From positions 23,891 to 87,890 of the forward strand of contig NZ_FRAB01000029.1 of the NCBI RefSeq assembly GCF_900142195.1: a stretch of DNA of 64,000 bases. The letters run 5' to 3'. A program made the position numbers and the translations under genes. Positions 42,149 to 49,554 of the stretch are shown here, piece by piece. The notes beneath the pieces were generated by a model. The model was not told the DNA's origin and made no database searches. It saw nothing but the letters and a program-made list of their open reading frames with translations. Source of the stretch: Paraburkholderia terricola. Lineage in GTDB: Bacteria; Pseudomonadota; Gammaproteobacteria; Burkholderiales; Burkholderiaceae. Each line of letters begins with the position of its first letter. Position 1 is the stretch's first letter.

Positions 42149-42532
42149 ATACATCGACCGGCTCGACGCCGCCCCCGTCAAAACACAATAACGAAATCGA
42201 TCCGGCAAATTTTCAGCACCGTAATGCCGCCTAATGCCGCTTTATGCGAGCCGCATGGAAGTTGCGACGCTTACCGCCGCTAACTCATTGCCGCACTTGC
42301 CTTTCTTTCCCATGACGGAAATTTTTTCCGCTCTTTGCATTGCCTCTATTGCACCAGGAAACAATTTCTGCCTGCATTGTTAAAAACATCCCGGTGCATT
42401 TTTTTTGTGCAATCCTTCTTCAAACGAAAGTTGAATTATCGAAAATTGGCCTGTACTATACCCGCGCACTTGAAGCAAAGCAAAACTCCGGTTTCTCCTT
42501 GAAATAAAAAATTCGCACGTCGGTGAAAAACG
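42149..42532. other. 384-bp divergent control region of the T6SS locus
   Basis: An AT-rich region between tssJ and the rightward sheath operon. It includes a run of eight T near 42400, a convincing sigma70-type promoter facing right (42431-42459), and presumably a leftward promoter that I could not place. No gene is supported. Confidence 0.6.
42431..42459 (+). promoter_or_regulatory. sigma70-type promoter of the tssB operon
   Basis: The -35 TTGAAT (42431-42436) and -10 TACTAT (42454-42459) are 17 bp apart, 74 bp before the lipoprotein gene start. Each hexamer matches its consensus at four of six or better. I find no GG-N10-GC sigma54 signature here. Confidence 0.55.
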
Positions 42533-43219
42533 ATGAATGAGCGTCTGTTAGTAAAACTATCTGGGGTTGTGTTGGCATGCGGCGTGATGGCCGGTTGCGC
42601 GACACAGGGCAACAACGTGGCGACCACACCGGAGGCTTTTAATAAGCAACTCGCGGATGCGGATACCGTTGCAAAGGGCGGTGATCAGGACCGCGCCATC
42701 GCGCTTTATCAGCAACTCGCCAAATCCGATCCAACGCGTGAAGAACCGTGGTCGCGCATTGCGCAGATCCAGTTCGCGCAGGCGCATTACGGTCAGGCTA
42801 TCGTCGCCGCGCAAGAAGCCTTGCAACGCGACCAGACCGATCGTCAAGCGAAGAGCGTTCTGGCGGTAGCCGGTCTGCGCGTCGCCACGCAATCGCTCGG
42901 CGAGTTGCGTCAGGACGCGTCGCTCGCGGGCGACGCCAAGTCGGATGCGCAAGCGCTCGCCAGGCAGTTGCGCGACACGCTCGGCGAAGCCACGCTGTTC
43001 CCGCCCGACCCGAGCGACAAGCCGGCGAAGAAGCGCCGCGTGGTTCGTCATGTCGCGAAGGCCAAGTCCGGCGATACGCCGGATGTGACCACCAGCACGG
43101 CGGCTCCGGCCGCAACGCCCGCGGCGGCGCCCGCGCCTGTCGCGCCGGCCGCGCCCGCGGCCTCCGCCAAAGCCGCTCAAAGCGGCGGCGCGTCCGATCC
43201 GTTCAGCGCGCTGCGCTGA
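42533..43219 (+). CDS. T6SS-linked TPR lipoprotein
   Basis: A 228-residue predicted lipoprotein (lipobox MAGC, Cys22). Residues 35-120 form two or three TPR-like helical repeats (AIALYQQLAKSDPTREEPWSRIAQIQ, then YGQAIVAAQEALQRD). A basic stretch KKRRVVRHVAKAK and an Ala/Pro-rich tail follow. It is the first gene of the sheath operon, 37 bp before tssB. Similar lipoproteins accompany Burkholderia T6SS loci, but their role is not well defined; an outer-membrane or periplasmic assembly aid is inferred. Confidence 0.8.
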   Translation: MNERLLVKLSGVVLACGVMAGCATQGNNVATTPEAFNKQLADADTVAKGGDQDRAIALYQQLAKSDPTREEPWSRIAQIQFAQAHYGQAIVAAQEALQRDQTDRQAKSVLAVAGLRVATQSLGELRQDASLAGDAKSDAQALARQLRDTLGEATLFPPDPSDKPAKKRRVVRHVAKAKSGDTPDVTTSTAAPAATPAAAPAPVAPAAPAASAKAAQSGGASDPFSALR

Positions 43220-43256
43220 TCCACACGCCTGATCCATCAGCATCCGGGAGCCGACG

Positions 43257-43805
43257 ATGGCGAAGAAAGAAAGTATCCAGAAACGCTTGCAAAAAGTGCG
43301 GCCGCCCCGCGTTCAACTGACGTATGAGGTTGAACTCGGCGATGCGATCGAGGTGAAGGAACTGCCGTTCGTCGTCGGCGTGGTCGCCGATCTGGCGGGG
43401 CAGTCCGAAGTCGAGCAGCCGAAGCTGCGCGACCGCAAGTTCGTCAACATCGACCGCGATAATTTCGACGACGTGATGAAGGCGATCGAGCCGCGCGCCG
43501 CGTTCCAGGTGGAGAACCGCCTGAGCGAAGCGGGCGGGAAGTTCGCCGTCGACCTGCGTTTCAAGTCGATGGCCGATTTCAATCCCGACGAAGTGGTCGC
43601 GCAAATCGAACCGCTGCGGCAGTTGCTCGAAGCGCGCTCGAAGCTCGCCGACCTGCGCAACAAACTGGCCGGCAACGACAAACTCGAAGACCTGCTGAGC
43701 GAAGTGCTCAACAACACGCAGCAGTTGCAAACCCTGGCGAAAGACCAGGGCAACGCGGCGGATCAGCATGCCGGCGCGCCGGATCACGACAAGCAGGGCG
43801 AATAA
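43257..43805 (+). CDS. tssB: T6SS contractile sheath small subunit TssB (VipA)
   Basis: A 182-residue sheath subunit. QKRLQKVRPPRVQLTYEVE and LPFVVGVVADLAG are typical, as is the C-terminal helix that docks in TssC. It polymerises with TssC around the Hcp tube and contracts to drive secretion. It lies 14 bp before tssC, with equal gene order in nearly all T6SS loci. Confidence 0.96.
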   Translation: MAKKESIQKRLQKVRPPRVQLTYEVELGDAIEVKELPFVVGVVADLAGQSEVEQPKLRDRKFVNIDRDNFDDVMKAIEPRAAFQVENRLSEAGGKFAVDLRFKSMADFNPDEVVAQIEPLRQLLEARSKLADLRNKLAGNDKLEDLLSEVLNNTQQLQTLAKDQGNAADQHAGAPDHDKQGE

Positions 43806-43819
43806 GCACGGGGTGTGAG

Positions 43820-45310
43820 ATGAACCAGCAAACGGCAGCAGCCCAACTCGCCACCGCGCAAGGCGGCACGGAATCCACGCTACTCGACGAAATCGTCGAG
43901 AAAAGCCGCGTGGCGAAGTCCGAGTCCGAGCATGCGCGCGCGAAAGACCTGATCGGCGAACTCGTGCATCAGGTGCTCGACGGCACGGTGGTCGTGTCCG
44001 ACAACCTGTCGGCCACGATCGACGCGCGCGTCGCGGAACTCGACCGCCTGATCTCCGCGCAACTGAGCGCGGTGATGCACGCGCCGCAATTCCAGCGCAT
44101 GGAAAGCACGTGGCGCGGTCTGGACTATTTGTGCAAGGAAAGCAATACCGGCGCAACGGTCAAGATCAAGGCGCTGCACGCGCCCAAGCGCGATCTGGTG
44201 CGCGACTTCAAGACCGCGATCGAATTCGACCAGAGCGCGCTCTTCAAGAAGATCTACGAAGAAGAATTCGGCACCTTCGGCGGCGCGCCGTTCGGCACGA
44301 TCATCGGCGACTTCGAAGTGACGCGTCAGCCGGAAGACGTGTACTTCATCGAGCAGATGTCGCACGTCGCGGCGGCCGCGCATGCGCCGTTCATCGCGTC
44401 GGCGTCGCCCGAATTGCTGGGCCTCGAAAGCTTCGCCGATCTCGGCAAGCCGCGCGATCTCGGCAAGGTGTTCGACACGGTCGAATACGCCAAGTGGAAG
44501 TCGTTCCGCGACGCCGAAGATTCGCGCTACGTCGGCCTGACGTTGCCGCGCTTTCTCGGCCGCCTGCCGTTCAATCCGAAAGACGGCGCGACGGCGGAGG
44601 GCTTCAACTTCGTCGAAGACGTGGACGGCACCGATCACAGCAAATACCTGTGGTGTAACGCAGCGTGGGCGTTCGCCGCACGCCTGACGGCCGCGTTCGA
44701 CGACTTCGGCTGGTGCGCGGCGATTCGCGGCGTGGAAGGCGGCGGGCTGGTGGAAGATCTGCCCACTCACACCTTCAAGACCGACGACGGCGAAGTCGCG
44801 CTGAAATGCCCGACCGAAATCGCGATTACCGATCGCCGCGAAAAGGAACTGAGCGACCTCGGTTTCATTCCGCTCGTGCATTGCAAGAACTCGGATTACG
44901 CCGCGTTCTTCGCCGCGCAATCGGTGCAGAAGCCCAAGAAATACAGCACCGATAGCGCGAATGCCAACGCCGTGCTGTCCGCGCAACTGCAATACATCTT
45001 CTCGGTATCGCGCGTCGCGCACTACCTGAAGGCGATGATGCGCGACAAGATCGGCAGTTTTGCGTCCGCGCAGAACGTCGAGGTATTCCTGAACCGTTGG
45101 ATCTCGCAGTACGTGCTGCTCGACGACAACGCGACACAGGAGCAGAAGGCGCAGTTTCCGCTGCGCGAGGCGTCGATACAGGTCTCGGAGATTCCCGGCA
45201 AGCCTGGCGCGTATCGTTCGGTCGCGTTCCTGCGTCCGCACTTTCAACTGGACGAACTGTCGATTTCCTTGCGTCTTGTCGCTGACCTGCCGAAACCGGC
45301 AAATTCATAA
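43820..45310 (+). CDS. tssC: T6SS contractile sheath large subunit TssC (VipB)
   Basis: A 496-residue sheath protein. Marker segments include WRGLDYLCKESNTGATVKIKALHA, GEFEVTRQPEDV-like, EFGTFGGAPFGTIIGD and FRDAEDSRYVGLTLPRFL. Its N-terminal region is the ClpV recognition site in contracted sheaths. It sits between tssB and hcp; a hairpin lies after its stop. Confidence 0.96.
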   Translation: MNQQTAAAQLATAQGGTESTLLDEIVEKSRVAKSESEHARAKDLIGELVHQVLDGTVVVSDNLSATIDARVAELDRLISAQLSAVMHAPQFQRMESTWRGLDYLCKESNTGATVKIKALHAPKRDLVRDFKTAIEFDQSALFKKIYEEEFGTFGGAPFGTIIGDFEVTRQPEDVYFIEQMSHVAAAAHAPFIASASPELLGLESFADLGKPRDLGKVFDTVEYAKWKSFRDAEDSRYVGLTLPRFLGRLPFNPKDGATAEGFNFVEDVDGTDHSKYLWCNAAWAFAARLTAAFDDFGWCAAIRGVEGGGLVEDLPTHTFKTDDGEVALKCPTEIAITDRREKELSDLGFIPLVHCKNSDYAAFFAAQSVQKPKKYSTDSANANAVLSAQLQYIFSVSRVAHYLKAMMRDKIGSFASAQNVEVFLNRWISQYVLLDDNATQEQKAQFPLREASIQVSEIPGKPGAYRSVAFLRPHFQLDELSISLRLVADLPKPANS

Positions 45311-45322
45311 ACGAAGTCAAAA

Positions 45323-45345
45323 AACCCGTGCGGGCCGCACGGGTT
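45323..45345 (+). other. hairpin between tssC and hcp
   Basis: Nine-bp arms AACCCGTGC and GCACGGGTT enclose the loop GGGCC, 13 bp after the tssC stop. An A run precedes it and only short T pairs follow. It could be a partial terminator or a 5' stem that protects hcp mRNA. Confidence 0.6.
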
Positions 45346-45382
45346 GGCTGTTAAAACCACCTCTTTGGGGAGTCGATGAGTC

Positions 45383-45886
45383 ATGAAGGATATTTATTTA
45401 AAATTCGGCAATCCGGCGATCAAAGGCGAGTCCGCCGATAAAGATCACGCTGGCTGGATCGAAATCGATTCATGGAGCCACGCGATCACGCAACCGCGTT
45501 CGGCAACGGCCTCGACGGCGGGCGGTCACACGTCCGAGCGGTGCGAGCACGCCGACATGCAGTTCACGAAAGACATCGACGTGGTCAGCCCGCTGATCTA
45601 TCAACACGCATCGGGCGGCACGACGTTCGACGAAGTGACGATCGACTTCATGCGTTCGGACGGCGAAGGCAACCGCATCAAGTACCTGGAAGTGAAGCTG
45701 AAGTACGTGATCATCTCGAGCGTGACGCCGAGCGTGGTGGGCGAAGGTCTGCCGAGCGAGCAGTTCTCGCTGAAGTACGCCGCGGTGCAATGGAAGTACA
45801 CGCAGCAGAAGATCGGCGGCAACCAGGGCGGCAATGCGCAAGGCGCGTGGAGCCTGACGAAGAACGACAAGACGTACGCGGTCTGA
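45383..45886 (+). CDS. hcp: T6SS inner tube protein Hcp (TssD)
   Basis: A 167-residue hexameric ring protein that stacks into the secreted tube and can carry effectors in its lumen. DIYLKFGNPAIKGESADKDH, IEIDSWSHAI, VSPLIYQHASGGTTFDEVTIDF and the C-terminal W-S-L-T-K-N end are typical of the Burkholderia Hcp1 type. GGGGAG lies upstream. It has no C-terminal effector extension. Confidence 0.96.
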   Translation: MKDIYLKFGNPAIKGESADKDHAGWIEIDSWSHAITQPRSATASTAGGHTSERCEHADMQFTKDIDVVSPLIYQHASGGTTFDEVTIDFMRSDGEGNRIKYLEVKLKYVIISSVTPSVVGEGLPSEQFSLKYAAVQWKYTQQKIGGNQGGNAQGAWSLTKNDKTYAV

Positions 45887-45974
45887 TGCAGGGACGCACG
45901 CGGCGCGCGCAACGCCTTGCACGAGGTGACGTACGCCGCGCGCGTCAGGCAGCGCTCCGCTTCTTCGATCTCTG

Positions 45975-46454
45975 ATGAAACGCTTCGAACCCAGCTTTCT
46001 CGACAAGCTGTTCGACGACGAACCGCATCTGCCGGCTTCCCCGGCGATGCGGCAATTGTCGTTGGAGGAATTGAAGAGTACGGTCGCGCGCGACGTCGAG
46101 GCGATCCTGAATACGCGGATCGCGCTAACCGAGCACGAACTCGCGGCGTTGCCGGAATGTCAGCGCTCGGTGCTCACGTATGGCTTGAACGATTTCGCGG
46201 GCTTGAGCCTCGCGAGCCATTACGACCGCACGTTCATCTGCAAATCGATTCAACAGGCGATCGCGCGGCATGAGCCGCGTCTACAGCAGGTCGCGGTCAC
46301 GCTCGAACTGAACGAACAATCGACCAATGCGCTGAACTTCGCGATTCAGGCGCTGCTGGTCGTGCATCCGGCGGAAGAACCGGTGAGCTTTGACGCGCTG
46401 TTGCAGCCTTCCACGTTGCAATACTCGGTGACGCGCGCACGCGCGAAGCTGTAG
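45975..46454 (+). CDS. tssE: T6SS baseplate subunit TssE (gp25-like)
   Basis: A 159-residue homologue of phage T4 gp25, a wedge part that starts sheath polymerisation. FEPSFLDKLFDDEP at the start and LTYGLNDFAGLS in the middle are family marks, with the EPR-type region RHEPRLQQVAVTLE. It lies 88 bp after hcp. A tandem repeat occupies the gap to tssF. Confidence 0.93.
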   Translation: MKRFEPSFLDKLFDDEPHLPASPAMRQLSLEELKSTVARDVEAILNTRIALTEHELAALPECQRSVLTYGLNDFAGLSLASHYDRTFICKSIQQAIARHEPRLQQVAVTLELNEQSTNALNFAIQALLVVHPAEEPVSFDALLQPSTLQYSVTRARAKL

Positions 46455-46485
46455 CAGCGGTTTTTTTAATCGCTGCGTTGAAGTA

Positions 46486-46555
46486 CTTTTAGCACCGCAT
46501 TTTTAGCACCGCGCTTTTAGTACCGCGCTTTTAGTACCGCGCTTTTATTACCGCT
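46486..46555. repeat. five 14-bp tandem repeats between tssE and tssF
   Basis: Units of the form CTTTTAGTACCGCG start at 46486, 46500, 46514, 46528 and 46542; the third and fourth are identical, the others differ at one to three positions. A stem GCAGCG/CGCTGC around an 11-nt T-rich loop precedes them (46454-46476). The array fills most of the 169-bp gap between co-directional genes. Confidence 0.85.
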
Positions 46556-46623
46556 TTCACCGCCGTTACGCGCAACGGCGGCGCCAGATCAGGCGGAGAG
46601 GGTTCAGGTCCGGGGATAGATCG

Positions 46624-48462
46624 ATGGAAGAATTGCTGCCGTATTACGAGCGCGAACTGTCATTTCTGCGGCGCTATTCGCGCGACTTCGCCGAGCGCTA
46701 TCCGAAGATCGCCGCGCGTCTCGCGATGTCCGGCGAGCATTGCGAAGATCCGCACGTCGAGCGGATGATCGAATCGTTCGCGCTGCTGGGCGCGCGCATC
46801 AACAAGAAGCTCGACGACGACTACCCCGAATTCACCGAAGCGCTGCTGGAAGTGCTGTATCCGCACTATCTGCGGCCCTTTCCGTCGTGCTCGATCGCGC
46901 AGTTGGGCACGTCCGCGGCACTCAGCCACCTGACCGAACCGGTGCTCGTCGAGCGCGGCACGGAACTCAAGTCGCGGCCGATTCGCGGCGTGCAATGCCG
47001 TTTTCGGACCGCCTACGACGTGACGCTCGCGCCGGTCCGCATTTCGGAGGCGAAGTACACCTCGGTGGCGATGGCGCCGAGTGCCACCGTCTTGCCCGGC
47101 AACGCGACGGCCATCGTGTCGATCACGTTCGAGTCGACCGCCGCGCAACTCGATCTGTCCGCGCTGAAAGTCGGCACGCTGCGCGCGCACCTGCACGGCG
47201 AGCAATCCTTTATCGCCGCGCTGGCGGACTGCCTGTTCGTCAACGCGATGGCCACCTATGTCGAGCCCGACCGGCGTGGCGCGTGGACGCAATTGCGCAC
47301 ATCGCCAGTGGTGCAAGCGGGGTTCGACGAGGACGACTCGCTCATCGACTATCCGGCCAAATCGCATCCGGCCTACCGGCTGCTGACCGAGTACTTTGCG
47401 TTCCCCGAAAAATTCAACTTCGCCGACTTCGACCTCGCGGCAATGACGCGCGCGAGCGGCCGCTGCCAGCGCCTCACGCTGCATGTCGTGCTGAAGGAAG
47501 TGCGCAGCGATTCGCACATGGCGCGCCTGCTCGATTCGCTCTCGTCGCATCATTTCCGGCTGTTCTGCACGCCGGTGGTGAATCTGTTCGAGCAGCACGG
47601 CGAGCCGATCCGCGTCAGTCACCAGGCGATTTCATACCCGGTGATTGCCGAGGCGCGCCGCGCCTTTGCCTACGAGGTGTATTCGATCGACTCGGTGAAA
47701 CTGGTCCGGCAGCAGGCGCATGAAGAATCGGTGATCGAATTCCGGCCGTTCTATTCGTTGCATCACGGCGAAGCGGCGCGCGCGGGGCACTACTGGTTCG
47801 CGCGGCGCAACGATTGGGTCGCGCAGAAAAGCCCAGGCTACGAGACCGAGATTTCGATCGTCGATATCGACTTCGAACCGGCCGCGCCGCAAACCGACAC
47901 GCTCAGCATCGACCTGACCTGCACCAATCGCGACTTGCCCGCCGGGCTCGCCGTGGGTCTCGAAGGCGGCGATCTGTTTCTCGAAGGCGGTTCGTTGACC
48001 GGCAGCATCACGATGCTGCGCAGGCCCACGCCGAGCGTGCGTTTCGAACGCGGTCGCGCGGTGCATTGGCGGCTGATTTCGCATCTGGCGTTGAATCATG
48101 TGTCGCTCGCCAATAGCGGGCTGTCGGCGCTCAAGGAAATGCTGGTGCTCTACGATTTGCGGCGCACGGCGGTGTCGGCGCGGCATATCGACGGGCTCGT
48201 CGGCATCGAGCAGCGCGCGGCCGTGCAATGGCTGCCGGGCAAACCGTTCGCAACGTTCGTGCGCGGCATCGAGATTCGCCTGACGATCGACGAGGAGCAT
48301 TTCGTCGGCACGAGTCTCGCGTCGTTCGTGCGAGTGATCGACACGTTTTTTGGGCTGTACGTGCATCTGAACAGCTTTGTGCAACTGGTCGTCGTGTCGA
48401 AGCGCACCGGCGAGGAGATTCTGCGATGCAAACCGCGCAGCGGCGAATCGATCCTGGCGTAG
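46624..48462 (+). CDS. tssF: T6SS baseplate subunit TssF
   Basis: A 612-residue wedge protein. The start EELLPYYERELSFLRRYSRDFAERYPKIAARL-type region is the clearest TssF signature, and HVERMIESFALLGARI follows. It assembles as TssF2G with TssG and TssK. The ATG at 46624 has GGGGAT upstream. It overlaps tssG by 37 bp. Confidence 0.95.
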   Translation: MEELLPYYERELSFLRRYSRDFAERYPKIAARLAMSGEHCEDPHVERMIESFALLGARINKKLDDDYPEFTEALLEVLYPHYLRPFPSCSIAQLGTSAALSHLTEPVLVERGTELKSRPIRGVQCRFRTAYDVTLAPVRISEAKYTSVAMAPSATVLPGNATAIVSITFESTAAQLDLSALKVGTLRAHLHGEQSFIAALADCLFVNAMATYVEPDRRGAWTQLRTSPVVQAGFDEDDSLIDYPAKSHPAYRLLTEYFAFPEKFNFADFDLAAMTRASGRCQRLTLHVVLKEVRSDSHMARLLDSLSSHHFRLFCTPVVNLFEQHGEPIRVSHQAISYPVIAEARRAFAYEVYSIDSVKLVRQQAHEESVIEFRPFYSLHHGEAARAGHYWFARRNDWVAQKSPGYETEISIVDIDFEPAAPQTDTLSIDLTCTNRDLPAGLAVGLEGGDLFLEGGSLTGSITMLRRPTPSVRFERGRAVHWRLISHLALNHVSLANSGLSALKEMLVLYDLRRTAVSARHIDGLVGIEQRAAVQWLPGKPFATFVRGIEIRLTIDEEHFVGTSLASFVRVIDTFFGLYVHLNSFVQLVVVSKRTGEEILRCKPRSGESILA

Positions 48463-49520
48463 TCGAGCAACTTCTCGACGAACCGCATCGCTTCGAATTT
48501 TTTCAGGCGGTGCGGATTCTGGAGAAGTGGTTCGCGCAGCAAACGCCGTCACATCGCGGGCGTCCCGGCGAAGTCGTCGCGCGGCGAATCGCTTTTCGCA
48601 ATTCGCTGTCGATGTCGTTTCCGCCCAGCGAGATCCACGGCGCGCAGTCTTACGACAATGAAGGCGCGGCGCTCAAAGAGAAGCCGCAACGCAGCGCGGC
48701 GCTCGAAGCCGGTTCGCTCGACAAGGTCGACATCACGCCGGCATTTTTCGGTTTGCTCGGCGGGCAGGGCGCATTGCCGCTGCATTACACCGAGCAGATC
48801 ATCGCGCGCGAGCAGATCAAGCGCGACCGCGCCGCGCGCGAATTCTTCGACGTGTTTTCGAATCGCGCGACGGCGCTGTTCTACGCGGCGTGGAAGAAAT
48901 ACCGCCTGCCGTTTCACTACGAGCTCGATCGCGACGAGCGCTATCTGCCGCTATTGCTGGCGTTGGCCGGCGTCGCGGACGACGACACGCGCAACAGTCT
49001 GCAAGAAGGCGAAGGCGCGCTGTTCGACGAAGCGATCGCCGGTTATGCACTGGCCGCGCGGCATCGGCCGGTGTCGGCGGCCTACTTGCAACGCACGCTG
49101 TCGGAGTACTTCCAGGTGCCGGTGCGCGTCGAGCAGTTCGTCGGCAAATGGTACGACGTGCCGCGCGATCAATTGACCGTGCTCGGCAGCATCAATGCGA
49201 CGCTCGGCGCCACGGCGCTGGCGGGCGAACGGGTCTGGCAGCGCGACATGCGCGCGCGGCTCGTGATAGGACCGCTCGGCAAGGCCGACTACGAAGCATT
49301 CTTGCCCGGCGCCGACCGCGCCGTGGCGCTGGAGCGCATGCTGACGCTGCTTGCCGGCGTCACGCTCGAATACGAAGTCTCGCTGGTGTTGCGCCGCGAG
49401 GAAGTGGGGCCGAGCATTCTGAGCAACGGCGCGCGCCTCGGCTGGGACGCGTTCCTGTGCACCCGGGAAGCCGACTGCGACCGCGCGGATGCACGCTACG
49501 AATTGCACGTGATTCACTGA
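48426..49520 (+). CDS. tssG: T6SS baseplate subunit TssG
   Basis: A 364-residue wedge protein. PHRFEFFQAVRILE near the start, VARRIAFRNSLSMSFPPSEI, TPAFFGLLGGQGALPLHYTE and FFDVFSNRATALFYAAWKKYRLP are TssG landmarks. The ATG at 48426 lies within the tssF end, consistent with the strict TssF-TssG partnership. The frame is open further upstream but has no TssG likeness there. Confidence 0.95.
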   Translation: MQTAQRRIDPGVVEQLLDEPHRFEFFQAVRILEKWFAQQTPSHRGRPGEVVARRIAFRNSLSMSFPPSEIHGAQSYDNEGAALKEKPQRSAALEAGSLDKVDITPAFFGLLGGQGALPLHYTEQIIAREQIKRDRAAREFFDVFSNRATALFYAAWKKYRLPFHYELDRDERYLPLLLALAGVADDDTRNSLQEGEGALFDEAIAGYALAARHRPVSAAYLQRTLSEYFQVPVRVEQFVGKWYDVPRDQLTVLGSINATLGATALAGERVWQRDMRARLVIGPLGKADYEAFLPGADRAVALERMLTLLAGVTLEYEVSLVLRREEVGPSILSNGARLGWDAFLCTREADCDRADARYELHVIH

Positions 49521-49554
49521 CCATAACGATAGAACCTGGACCGGATCGCACGAC

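Noticed and set aside
42149..42532. Sigma54 promoter for the T6SS operon
   Set aside because: I looked for GG-N10-GC. The best stretch near TTGGCC fails at the -12 element, while a sigma70-type pair with 17-bp spacing is present.
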